47,431 bases of DNA from JBCBUE01 sp039818285 (lineage in GTDB: Bacteria; Planctomycetota; Phycisphaerae; Phycisphaerales; Phycisphaeraceae): positions 1 through 47,431 of the forward strand of contig JBCBUE010000022.1 in the NCBI GenBank assembly GCA_039818285.1. The letters run 5' to 3'. A program made the position numbers and the translations under genes. The notes below the pieces were generated by a model that saw nothing but the letters and a program-made list of their open reading frames with translations, was not told the DNA's origin and did no database searches. Positions 26,545 through 35,998 of the stretch are shown here, one piece after another (position 1 is the stretch's first letter; each line of letters opens with the position of its first letter).

Positions 26545-26871
26545 TTACAATCACGCAGCACCAGCTCTCCCGACGAATCGGGGCCGCAGCTAGACGCCGC
26601 TGAGTCCTCTCAAGTTGTCACGAACAAGCGGATGGACGTATGACGGGAGAATATCTACTGATCGGTGGCATGACAACCGATCTGAGGCATTTCTTGCTGA
26701 TTCGACGCGCGACGCCTGTCAAATCCGCTAATGATCTGGGCACTTTCCCTAACAGATCAGCGCTGAACGAGCGCAACGGAATCGGGTCGAACCCGATACG
26801 GGCGATCGCCGAGGGATCAAATCTGGATTTCTTGGTCCGACCACGGCCGGGGTCGAGGTCGAAGGAGTGGG
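26545..26871. other. AT-richer intergenic region (327 bp) with several inverted repeats
   Basis: Between the amidase-like gene (ends 26872) and the kinase start, both on the minus strand. Hand counts give 48% GC for 26641-26700 and 53% for 26701-26760, well below the ~70% of the window. It contains a 7-bp hairpin (26660-26666 with 26676-26682) and the possible branched RNA fold listed separately. An 81-codon plus-strand frame exists (26640-26885) but looks accidental. Confidence 0.6.
26713..26804 (+). ncRNA. Possible branched structured RNA (tRNA-like 3' half)
   Basis: A closing helix pairs 26713-26719 with 26798-26804 (7 bp, one G-U). Inside it are hairpins 26732-26738/26753-26759 (7 bp), 26760-26764/26770-26774 (5 bp, loop GAACG) and 26781-26785/26793-26797 (5 bp, 7-base loop GTCGAAC). 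The last hairpin abuts the closing helix exactly as a T-arm abuts an acceptor stem. There is no recognisable D-arm and no 7-base anticodon loop, so it is not a normal tRNA. The G-U pair would become A-C on the other strand, favouring plus-strand transcription. Could be chance. Confidence 0.2.
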
Positions 26872-27480
26872 TCAGCGTTGGATAAGCTGGGCCCGGAGGC
26901 CGGTCTCAGGAAACAGGGTCGATGCCCCCTCCGAGCCGACCTGAACCAGGACGCGGTTGGCGGGGATGCCGTACCGACGCTGGAGCTGCCGGACCAACCA
27001 CACAAGCTCGCGCTGCTGGGCGGCCGTGGGGGTCGATCGGTCCGAGTCACCGATCAGGCAGATACCGATGGCGTGCTTGTGATACCAGCTCGCGCCTTCG
27101 CCATCGAGATATGCGCCGATCATCTGCTTCTGCCACCGGAAGCCGACCTCGATCAGGCCGTCGACCTCGTCAGAGCCGTTGTTGACGACAAAGTGGTAGC
27201 CCAGGCCGCCCCGGCCCAGGTCGTCGTGCACCCGATTGATCGATTGGCTGGAGCCCACCCGAGCGCCGGAGTCGTGGATCACGATCGCCCGCCAGTCCAG
27301 CGACTCGGGCGTCTCGAACAGCCGATCGGCCGCGGCCGAACCGCCCTCATCGATCGATCGCAGGCTCACCCCCGACAGCGGCGCCATCGGCCCCGGCTCC
27401 AGCGCCAGGAGCAACGCCGACACCGACGTCATCCCAAACACCAGGCAGGCCAACACGGTCAGCGTCCGTCGATCCGGCAC
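26872..27480 (-). CDS. N-acetylmuramoyl-L-alanine amidase-like (Amidase_2/PGRP fold) protein
   Basis: About 202 residues. An N-terminal hydrophobic segment (LTVLACLVFGMTSVSALLLAL) acts as signal or anchor, then an amidase_2/PGRP-type domain: AIVIHDSGAR (first zinc His), HDDLGRGGLGYHFVVNNG, DGLIEVGFRW, HAIGICLIGD and QQRELVWLVRQLQRRYGIP. The C-terminal ligands of active amidases (His then Cys/Asp 8 residues on) are not apparent; the equivalent stretch reads LVQVGSEGASTLFPETG. It may therefore bind rather than cleave peptidoglycan. The GTG start at 27480 is supported by AGAAGGG 8 bases upstream; an ATG at 27639 is the alternative. Confidence 0.7.
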   Translation of the reverse strand: MPDRRTLTVLACLVFGMTSVSALLLALEPGPMAPLSGVSLRSIDEGGSAAADRLFETPESLDWRAIVIHDSGARVGSSQSINRVHDDLGRGGLGYHFVVNNGSDEVDGLIEVGFRWQKQMIGAYLDGEGASWYHKHAIGICLIGDSDRSTPTAAQQRELVWLVRQLQRRYGIPANRVLVQVGSEGASTLFPETGLRAQLIQR

Positions 27481-27702
27481 CAGGACAGCCCTTCTGCTCG
27501 TCCGCCCGCTCGGCCGGCCGCGATACCTCCGCGGCGTCCGGTGCAGGCTCTCTCGCTGTCCCTTTAGATCGGCCAAAGCTCGACTCGGCTTTCCTTTTTT
27601 GGCCCTCAGGCCCGTTCCCTGCCCGTCCGGCAAACCCACCAGACGTCACCACTTACCAAACATCGGGCGATCAAACCAGCCCGACGAATTCCCCCGCGCC
27701 TC

Positions 27703-27930
27703 TCACCGCGACTCCAGCGGCGCCAGTCGTTCCCGCAGATTCGCCTGCGGCCGACCGAACGTGTCCTCGCTCTCGACCTGAGCCTCGTTGCCCCTCAGCG
27801 ACGAGTACCGCTCGTACGGGTGTCGCTGTGCATTCTCGGGAAACAGCGGATCAAAACAACCCGAAAACACGGTTATCGCGATAAAAACCGCGATCCCCGC
27901 CGTCGCCCGGGCACACCAGCCACGCTTCAT
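27703..27930 (-). CDS. Small lipoprotein, unknown function
   Basis: 75 residues. The lipoprotein signal is MKRGWCARATAGIAVFIAITVFSGC with the lipid-attachment Cys at about residue 25. The rest is a short hydrophilic domain (DPLFPENAQRHPYERYSSLR and a charged tail). The ATG at 27930 is chosen because TAGACT lies 7 bases upstream; another ATG lies 18 bases upstream and would overlap that element. No family recognised. It is divergent from proS. Confidence 0.6.
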   Translation of the reverse strand: MKRGWCARATAGIAVFIAITVFSGCFDPLFPENAQRHPYERYSSLRGNEAQVESEDTFGRPQANLRERLAPLESR

Positions 27931-27937
27931 CTTCGCC

Positions 27938-27943
27938 AGTCTA
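27938..27943 (-). promoter_or_regulatory. -10-like TAGACT before the small lipoprotein gene
   Basis: TAGACT, 7 bases (GGCGAAG), then ATG 27930. TAGACTGGCGA closely resembles the TAGGCTGGCGA in front of murG and the gene starting at 37679. Confidence 0.45.
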
Positions 27944-27968
27944 ACCAACCGCGCAGCGCGCCCGCCCG

Positions 27969-27974
27969 TACACT
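27969..27974 (+). promoter_or_regulatory. Candidate -10 TACACT of proS
   Basis: TACACT 50 bases before the proS ATG, in the 94 bp gap shared with the divergent lipoprotein gene. No -35 seen. Confidence 0.25.
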
Positions 27975-28024
27975 CCCCGCCGCCAAGTTCTCCCCAACGC
28001 TTCCCTCACCCCCGCTCGACACCC

Positions 28025-30043
<2,019 letters not shown>

Positions 30044-30128
30044 CCGCAGCCCGCAGCCAAGACACGCTGTGTCCCGGGGTGATGTCCGAGCACGCGGGGG
30101 CGTCAGGACCAACGGCCACGCCGTCGCG

Positions 30129-31241
30129 TCAGCCCCGCGACGCAACGCGTGTCGGCGATACGCCCGCCCAGCTCGACCGGGCAAGCTGGGAGTTCGTCCA
30201 GATCACTGACCACATCCTCAGCAGCAGCAACGCGGCGAGCAGGACGGCGACAAGCCAGATCGGCCTGGCCCACGCGGTGAGGTCGTCGATTAGCCGGCTC
30301 CCGCTGTCGTAGGTCCATCCCCACAGGCCGACCTCGCCGTCGTAGCAGGTCAGGCCGAACGGCCCGGGATAAGTGTGAATCTGCATCCATTGGGTGGCGC
30401 TGGGGACGGGCGTCGGATTGCTCGGCGACGATTGAGCCCAAGCCGGGATGACCGGGAACCATCCGCCGATGTAATCGCCCAGGTAGGGTTGGAGTCCAAA
30501 CCACCTGGTCTGATGGAGGACATCCATGAACCCGGCCGCGGCGGCGATCACGACAACGAGCCAGATCGATCGATTGAGCCAGCGTATGCGAGCGCGTCGC
30601 GCGAGGGACGCGGCGTAGACCATCAGCGCGGCGCCCCCGACGCCGAAAGTGATCGGCCATCCTCGCCAGCCGATGGCGGTCAGCTCGCTCCAGAAATCCG
30701 ATTCCTGGCCGGTGGCGTAGACGGATCGTGTCCACGCGGCAACGAGCAGGAAAAACCAGGCCACCGACGCCAGCAGACACCACCGCGCGAGCTTGCGTGT
30801 CGATACGAGCCACTCGTCCTTGCGGGTCATCGGGTCGGGCGCGGTCGAACGCCAAGCCGCGTAGATGCACGCCATCGCGGCGAAGATGAGCACGCCTGCG
30901 GTCAGGTAGTTCTGGCTCGCGAGGAGGGTTTCAATCCGGTGTTGGCGCCAGTAGCTCGATCTTGAGCCGCCGATAAGAGCCCAGGTCGCTCCGGCGATGC
31001 CTCCGACCGTCACCCCCGCGACCCCCAGCCCGGTCAGGCCGTGCCCCAATTGGGTCAGCCAGGCTGGGTCGCAAAAGCGGAGCTGATTGCCTACGACCGA
31101 GCGCCCGACCGGCAGCGAACACTCCGGGCATCGTCCCGTCTCCATCGGCTGCGTGCGCAGGTTGTAGCCGCACTCCAGGCACGGCAGATCGACCGCGACG
31201 CGGCCTTGATCGTCCACCGGAATGGGCGCCGAGGCGGCCAT
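30129..31241 (-). CDS. Zinc-ribbon polytopic membrane protein, 370 aa
   Basis: The N-terminal ribbon has Cys21-x2-Cys24-G-Y-N-L and Cys38-P-E-Cys41. About six to seven hydrophobic segments follow (for example LGVAGVTVGGIAGATWALI, YLTAGVLIFAAMACIYAAW, WCLLASVAWFFLLVAAW, SIWLVVVIAAAAGFM, PIWLVAVLLAALLLL). A Trp/Tyr/Pro-rich extracytoplasmic stretch sits between the last two. It belongs to the ribbon-led paralogue group of this window and is adjacent to another member. No enzymatic motif seen. The start at 31241 is supported by TACCTT 6 bases upstream. Confidence 0.7.
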   Translation of the reverse strand: MAASAPIPVDDQGRVAVDLPCLECGYNLRTQPMETGRCPECSLPVGRSVVGNQLRFCDPAWLTQLGHGLTGLGVAGVTVGGIAGATWALIGGSRSSYWRQHRIETLLASQNYLTAGVLIFAAMACIYAAWRSTAPDPMTRKDEWLVSTRKLARWCLLASVAWFFLLVAAWTRSVYATGQESDFWSELTAIGWRGWPITFGVGGAALMVYAASLARRARIRWLNRSIWLVVVIAAAAGFMDVLHQTRWFGLQPYLGDYIGGWFPVIPAWAQSSPSNPTPVPSATQWMQIHTYPGPFGLTCYDGEVGLWGWTYDSGSRLIDDLTAWARPIWLVAVLLAALLLLRMWSVIWTNSQLARSSWAGVSPTRVASRG

Positions 31242-31247
31242 GCGTCC

Positions 31248-31253
31248 AAGGTA
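31248..31253 (-). promoter_or_regulatory. -10-like TACCTT, leaderless arrangement
   Basis: TACCTT, 6 bases (GGACGC), then ATG 31241; no Shine-Dalgarno. Confidence 0.4.
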
Positions 31254-31266
31254 CCCCGCGGCGGGC

Positions 31267-32106
31267 CTACGGCGATGCAATCGGTGCCAGTCTCGATCGC
31301 AGGCGTGCGACCGCTCGCAGCGTGACGACCCACAGCCAAACCAGCACGGCCGCGACAACGGCGAACAGCGACGGGGCCGAGGCCCAGTGGTTCATCGCGT
31401 AGAGCTGATAGGTCCAGTCAAAGATCGAAGCGATCAGGGCGACGGCGCCGATCAGGCCGATGGCGATCAGCCAGGCGCGGTGGAGGCGGTCGATCCGGGC
31501 GGTGAGCGCGGGGTCGTCGGCGCGGGCGGCGACGTGGCGGAGGTGTCGCCAGAGGGACAGCAGGCCGGTGACGGTCAACGCCCCAGCGGTGAGCAGGGCG
31601 ATGTCGAGTGAGTGCAGGTTGCCGGTCATGGGCACGTCGTAGAACACGATCGCGACCAGGGAGAACGCGGCCAGGCCCGTGAGGCCGACGACGCCGAGCG
31701 TGATGCCCCAGCGAGCGAACAGGCGAGGCAGCCGGTCGCGGCTCGGTTCGAATCGTCCGCGCTCGACGCCGGTCAGTCGCCACGCCGCCATCACCGCGAG
31801 CAGCAGCCCCGGCAGCAACAGCGGCAGGGCGGCGGCGACGGCCACCACCAGCCAGCCCAACCCGGCAACCAGCCCCCGGCGGTAGCGGCGGTCGGCGTTG
31901 GCCAGCGGGTCGAGCCGGCGCGTCACGGCCAGCGGACAGCCGCACTCGGGGCAGTCGCCGATCGGCCTGCCGGTCGCACCGGGGTGGACGCGCAGGTCGT
32001 AGCCGCAGTTGAGGCAGCGGAGCGGCTTGTCGGTCGCGGCGGCGCTGTCGAGCGGGGTGGGCGGGGCGGGGGCGGTATCGAGGGTCACGGCCGGGGAGTC
32101 GGGCAT
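31267..32106 (-). CDS. Zinc-ribbon polytopic membrane protein, 279 aa
   Basis: A ~28-residue Ala/Pro/Thr-rich N-terminus leads into a zinc ribbon, Cys31-x2-Cys34-G-Y-D-L and Cys52-P-E-Cys55, then about five hydrophobic segments (GLGWLVVAVAAALPLLLPGLLLAVMA, GITLGVVGLTGLAAFSLVAIVFY, AWLIAIGLIGAVALIASIF, SLFAVVAAVLVWLWVV). It has a good ribosome site (GGAGG, 7 bases before the ATG). It lies 25 bases upstream of the 370-aa relative on the same strand, probably an operon derived by duplication. Function unknown. Confidence 0.7.
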   Translation of the reverse strand: MPDSPAVTLDTAPAPPTPLDSAAATDKPLRCLNCGYDLRVHPGATGRPIGDCPECGCPLAVTRRLDPLANADRRYRRGLVAGLGWLVVAVAAALPLLLPGLLLAVMAAWRLTGVERGRFEPSRDRLPRLFARWGITLGVVGLTGLAAFSLVAIVFYDVPMTGNLHSLDIALLTAGALTVTGLLSLWRHLRHVAARADDPALTARIDRLHRAWLIAIGLIGAVALIASIFDWTYQLYAMNHWASAPSLFAVVAAVLVWLWVVTLRAVARLRSRLAPIASP

Positions 32107-32169
32107 CGGTCGGCCTCCGCGCGAGAGGGGTCTAGCGATGCTACGCGGCGCGGCGGGCGGAGGTGCGTC

Positions 32170-32175
32170 TACACT
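32170..32175 (+). promoter_or_regulatory. -10-like TACACT before cca
   Basis: TACACT, 7 bases (CGCGGCC), then the in-frame GTG at 32183. Confidence 0.4.
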
Positions 32176-32182
32176 CGCGGCC

Positions 32183-33457
32183 GTGTCGTACGAGGCGGCC
32201 GTGGAGATCGTGAAGCGGTTGGGCGAGGCGGGTCACGCAGCCTATCTGGCCGGCGGGTGCGTGCGCGACCGGGTGCTGGGGCTGGAGCCGAAGGACTACG
32301 ACGTGGCGACGGCCGCGGAGCCGCAGGCGGTGCTGGGGATGTTCAGGCACGCCCGGGCGGTGGGTGAGTCGTTCGGCGTGGTGCTGGTGCCGTTGCGTCA
32401 GGCGCAGATCGAGGTGGCGACGTTCCGCGAGGAGTGGGGCTACAGCGACGGGCGTCGGCCGGACGGCGTGCGGTTTACCGACGCGGCGCACGATGCCCGG
32501 CGGCGAGACTTCACCATCAACGCCTTGTTCGCCGATCCGTTGGATCGGCCGGTGACCGGTGGCGAGGCGGTGACGCGTGACCTGGCGGGGTTCGGCCGGG
32601 CGATCGACTTTGTCGGCGGGCTGGAGGACCTCGACGCGAAGGTGCTCCGAGCGGTGGGCGATCCGTCGGAGCGGTTCGACGAGGACTACCTGCGCATGCT
32701 GCGGGCGGTGCGGTTCGCGGCGCGGCTGGGCCTGGCGATCGACGAGACGACGCAGCGGGCGATCCGTGCCTCGGCCCGGTACCTGGGGCAGATCTCACGC
32801 GAACGGATCGGGGCCGAGCTGGCGATGATGCTCGCCCACCCGACCCGCGCCGCGGCCGCGGCGCTGCTCCAGTCCCTCAAGCTCGATGGCCCGACGCTCA
32901 ACGAGGACCGATCGGCCGCCTCGGAAGCGACCGCGTCACGACTGGCCGCGCTGCCGGCCGACGCCTCGGCCACGGTCGCACTGGCGGCCTGGATGCTCGA
33001 CCGACACCTCTCGGACGGGACGCTGACGGCCGCGGCGGCGTGGGACTTCCGCCCGGCGCTGCGCCGCGTTCGTCGAGCCGTCTGCCTGTCCAACGCCGAC
33101 GAGCACGCGGTCGCCGGCGCGTTCGAGGGGCTCGACGCGGTCGCCCGATGGCCGGAATTGCCCCTGCACGCCAGGAAGCGAGCCCTCGCCCGCCCGCACG
33201 CCGCGGCGTCTCTCACGCTGGCGGCGACCATGGCCGACGTCGACGCGATCGCCAGCGAAGCGGACGACCTCTACCGTCAGGGCGTCACGCCCGAGCCACT
33301 GGTAACCGGCGACGACCTCATCGCCTTGGGGCACAAGCCCGGGCCGGCGTTCAAGACGCTGCTCGACGAGGTGTACGACGCCCAGCTCGACGGCCGGATC
33401 GCCGATCGATCGGCGGCGCTCGAACGACTCCGCCGGCTCGGCGGGGCGGTCGGCTGA
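32183..33457 (+). CDS. cca: CCA tRNA nucleotidyltransferase / poly(A) polymerase family
   Basis: Adds or repairs the 3'-CCA of tRNAs; class II nucleotidyltransferase, cytosolic. From the GTG start it has ~424 residues. The catalytic loop is AGGCVRDRVLGLEPKDYDVAT (Asp38, Asp40), followed by EVATFREEWGYSDGR, RRDFTINAL (nucleotide selection) and FDEDYLRMLRAVRFAARLG. The C-terminal part is helical and contains GDDLIALGHKPGPAFKTLLDEV, typical of this family. I chose GTG 32183 because the protein then begins close to the conserved loop and TACACT sits 7 bases upstream. ATG 32138 (with GAGAGGGG upstream) is an alternative adding 15 low-complexity residues. Confidence 0.88.
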   Translation: MSYEAAVEIVKRLGEAGHAAYLAGGCVRDRVLGLEPKDYDVATAAEPQAVLGMFRHARAVGESFGVVLVPLRQAQIEVATFREEWGYSDGRRPDGVRFTDAAHDARRRDFTINALFADPLDRPVTGGEAVTRDLAGFGRAIDFVGGLEDLDAKVLRAVGDPSERFDEDYLRMLRAVRFAARLGLAIDETTQRAIRASARYLGQISRERIGAELAMMLAHPTRAAAAALLQSLKLDGPTLNEDRSAASEATASRLAALPADASATVALAAWMLDRHLSDGTLTAAAAWDFRPALRRVRRAVCLSNADEHAVAGAFEGLDAVARWPELPLHARKRALARPHAAASLTLAATMADVDAIASEADDLYRQGVTPEPLVTGDDLIALGHKPGPAFKTLLDEVYDAQLDGRIADRSAALERLRRLGGAVG

Positions 33458-33476
33458 ACCGAGCGGCGGCGGGCGA

Positions 33477-33482
33477 TATGCT
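33477..33482 (+). promoter_or_regulatory. Candidate -10 TATGCT of the YggS-family gene
   Basis: TATGCT overlaps an in-frame ATG at 33478, arguing that the ATG is not the start. A leader of ~30 bases would carry the GGAGA ribosome site. Confidence 0.3.
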
Positions 33483-33519
33483 TGGGTGTCCCACGGATGG
33501 TTTGACACGGAGACTCGAC

Positions 33520-34293
33520 TTGGGCACGCCCACGACTTCCCCCGCCCGGCTCAGCGACGCCTACGCCGCCGTGATGCAGCGCGTCGCCGCCGCCGCCGAG
33601 CGCTCGGGCCGACCCGGCGATGCCGTCAACGTCGTCGCCGTCACCAAGTACGCCGCCCCCGACCAGATCCGCCAGCTCGTCGAGCTCGGCCACGCCGACC
33701 TCGGCGAGTCCCGCGCCCAGCAGCTCCAGCAGCGCGTCCCACAGCTGGCCGAGTACCTCGAGCGGCGCGACCGCATGGCCGACGTCTCGGATAACAAGGA
33801 CCGCGCCGCGGTGCCCGACAAGGTCCGCTGGCACATGATCGGCCAGCTGCAACGCAACAAGGCCAAGCAGATCGCCCCCTTGGTCGACCTGATCCACTCG
33901 GTCGACTCGCTGCGCCTGGCCGAGGAGTTGCAGGCCATCGCCGGCAAGCGCGAGCAACAGGTCGACCTGCTGATCCAGGTCAACATCGCCGGCGAGGCGG
34001 ACAAGGGCGGCGTCGCGCTGCCGGCTGCGGTGCACCTGGCCGAGACGATCGACTCGATGCTCGACCTTCGGCTGCGCGGGCTGATGTGCATGGCCCCCTA
34101 CGCCGACGACCCCGAGCAGGCCCGCCCCGTCTTCAAGCGGTGCGCCGAGCTGTTCAGCGAGGTCCGCAAGGAGGGCATCGGCGGCGAGACCTTCAACGTC
34201 CTCTCGATGGGCATGTCCGGCGATTACGAAGTCGCCATCGAAGAGGGCGCCAACGTCGTGCGCATCGGCTCGGCCCTGTTCGGGGACGGCTGA
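33520..34293 (+). CDS. YggS/PROSC-family PLP-binding protein
   Basis: About 257 residues, a single-domain TIM barrel of the PLP homeostasis family. The Lys that binds PLP is in NVVAVTKYAAPDQIRQL. Also present are DLGESRAQQLQ, WHMIGQLQRNKAKQ, IHSVDSLRLAEEL, LLIQVNIAGEADKGG, RGLMCMAPY, LSMGMSGDYEVAIEEGANVVRIGSALFG. The family buffers pyridoxal phosphate; it has no known catalytic turnover. The TTG start at 33520 has GGAGA 6 bases upstream. The in-frame ATG at 33478 would add 14 residues not typical of the family. It follows cca by 62 bases. Confidence 0.9.
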   Translation: MGTPTTSPARLSDAYAAVMQRVAAAAERSGRPGDAVNVVAVTKYAAPDQIRQLVELGHADLGESRAQQLQQRVPQLAEYLERRDRMADVSDNKDRAAVPDKVRWHMIGQLQRNKAKQIAPLVDLIHSVDSLRLAEELQAIAGKREQQVDLLIQVNIAGEADKGGVALPAAVHLAETIDSMLDLRLRGLMCMAPYADDPEQARPVFKRCAELFSEVRKEGIGGETFNVLSMGMSGDYEVAIEEGANVVRIGSALFGDG

Positions 34294-34403
34294 CTCGACC
34301 GCCCGCCCGTCTCGTCCTTGTTTCACGCGGGCCGGCACTGGACGCCCGGGCTCTCCCGACGTTCAATGCGTCGCCCGCCGCGCCGCCCCACCCGAGACAC
34401 CCC

Positions 34404-35900
34404 ATGTCCGACTACGCCGTCAAGATCAACCGCCTGCCGATCAAGTTCCGCTCCGACGACAAGCGCGTGATCACACGCTTCTTCGGCGCCGGTGGCGACG
34501 AGCGCGTCGTCCGCATCTGCGACCGCGTCGCGCAGCTCAGCGACGCCGAGGCCGACGACCTGCTCGCCGACACCATGCGGCGCTTCGACCACCGCCACCG
34601 CGACCTGCAGGGCTCGTTCCTCCGCCACTTCGATCAGGTCCGCCACCTCGTCCCCGACGCCGACACGATCTCCAGCAACCGCCGCCTGCTGCTCGGCGCG
34701 TTCTTCACGATGGAGTACGCCATCGAGGCGGCCGCGCTGTTCAACCCCTCGATGGTCGAGCACCCCGACCAGTCCACGGCCCCCAAGGGCGGGGTGCGGT
34801 TCATCATGTCCCTGCGCGCGACCGGTGAAGGACACGTCTCCTCCATCGTCTTCCGCACCGGCCACGTCAACGCCGACGGACAGGTCGCGTTCGACGACCC
34901 CTCGCCGTATTCCGGCCGGCTGCGCATCCAGCAGGACAAGACCTACGACAAGCACCTGTTCTTTCTCAAGCTCATCGAGATGGCCGCGTACTCCGACGCC
35001 TGCCGCGTGGTTCTCGATGCCCTGCCGCAGAAGTTCACGCTCCCCGACCTCGAGCGCACGCTCGCGCAGATCAACACCCGCAACCACAAGCCCGACAGCT
35101 TCGACGAGACCGCCCGCAACATGCGCTGGCTGGCCCGATCGAACTACACGCTCGACGTCCCGGCCACCGCTTCGGCCTCCGAGATCGTTCTCTTCCCCAC
35201 TTCCGACAACGAATCGCGCGGCATCGAGGACTGCCGACTCACCCGCTTTACCGACACCGACGGCTCGGTGACCTACTACGGCACCTACACCGCCTACAAC
35301 GGCTTCGTCGCGCTGCCCCAGGTCTTTGAGACCACCAACTTCACGCACATCGAGGTCCACACCCTCAACGGCAAGTTCGTCCAGAACAAGGGCATGGCCT
35401 TGTTTCCTCGCAAGATCGACGGCGACTACGTCGTCGCCGGCCGCATCGACGGCGAGAACAACTTCCTGCTCCGTTCGGACAACGTGCACTTCTGGAACAA
35501 CGCCGTGAAGCTGCAGGGCCCAGTGTATCCGTGGGAATTCGTGCAGATCGGCAACTGCGGCGCCCCCATCGAGACCCCCGAGGGCTGGCTGCTGCTGACC
35601 CACGGCGTCGGGCCGATGCGCCGCTACTGCATCGGCGTCACGCTGCTCGACCTCGACGACCCGTCGCGGGTCATCGCCCACTCGCCCGCCCCGATCCTCG
35701 CGCCCAACGCCGAGGAGCGCGACGGCTACGTGCCCAACGTCGTCTACTCCTGCGGCGCGATCAAGCACAACGACCTCGTCGTTATGCCCTACGCGATGAG
35801 TGACTCCGCCTCGTCGGTCTGCACGTTCTCGTGCTCGGAGCTGCTTGCCTATCTCAAGCGGCACGCCAAGGCGACCAAGGCCACCGCGGCCAAGGCCTGA
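34404..35900 (+). CDS. GH130-family glycoside phosphorylase/hydrolase
   Basis: 498 residues without a signal peptide. A ~110-residue α-helical N-terminal region is followed by a five-bladed β-propeller typical of GH130. Recognisable parts are SDNESRGIEDCRLTRF, YYGTYTAYNGF, NKGMALFPRKIDGDYVV, GRIDGENNFLLRSDN, IGNCGAPIETPEGWLLLTHGVG and VVYSCGAIKHNDLVVMPYAMSD. Family enzymes are mostly β-mannosyl phosphorylases acting on mannosides in the cytosol. The longer N-terminal region fits uncharacterised subgroups rather than the classic mannosyl-glucose enzymes, so specificity is open. It may be functionally linked to the GH113-like secreted enzyme at 15327. Confidence 0.85.
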   Translation: MSDYAVKINRLPIKFRSDDKRVITRFFGAGGDERVVRICDRVAQLSDAEADDLLADTMRRFDHRHRDLQGSFLRHFDQVRHLVPDADTISSNRRLLLGAFFTMEYAIEAAALFNPSMVEHPDQSTAPKGGVRFIMSLRATGEGHVSSIVFRTGHVNADGQVAFDDPSPYSGRLRIQQDKTYDKHLFFLKLIEMAAYSDACRVVLDALPQKFTLPDLERTLAQINTRNHKPDSFDETARNMRWLARSNYTLDVPATASASEIVLFPTSDNESRGIEDCRLTRFTDTDGSVTYYGTYTAYNGFVALPQVFETTNFTHIEVHTLNGKFVQNKGMALFPRKIDGDYVVAGRIDGENNFLLRSDNVHFWNNAVKLQGPVYPWEFVQIGNCGAPIETPEGWLLLTHGVGPMRRYCIGVTLLDLDDPSRVIAHSPAPILAPNAEERDGYVPNVVYSCGAIKHNDLVVMPYAMSDSASSVCTFSCSELLAYLKRHAKATKATAAKA

Positions 35901-35913
35901 GCGGTACGCCTGA

Positions 35914-35919
35914 TAGACT
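35914..35919 (+). promoter_or_regulatory. Extended -10 (TGATAGACT) of the DUF3313 lipoprotein gene
   Basis: TAGACT preceded by TGA, i.e. an extended -10, ~80 bases before the ATG at 35999; that gene also has AGGGG 9 bases before its start. Confidence 0.35.
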
Positions 35920-35998
35920 GAGGCGATTGTCGAGGGCGTGTCGTCCTCGGCGTTCGCTCGCGATTCTTCTTTTCCAACTCCGACCAGGGGCCTGCAAC

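Noticed and set aside
26713..26804. A functional tRNA gene
   Set aside because: The T-arm and acceptor-like helices fit, but there is no D-arm with GG and no 7-base anticodon loop; kept only as a possible structured RNA.
26640..26885. 81-codon plus-strand frame between the kinase and the amidase-like genes
   Set aside because: No recognisable domain, no ribosome site, odd composition, and it overlaps the end of the amidase-like gene; it lies in the AT-rich intergenic stretch.
30061..30073. Terminator after proS (gacac-gct-gtgtc)
   Set aside because: Only a 5-bp stem and no U-run; too weak to call.
33478..33519. ATG start at 33478 for the YggS-family gene
   Set aside because: It adds residues not seen in the family and overlaps a TATGCT -10-like hexamer; TTG 33520 has a GGAGA ribosome site 6 bases upstream.
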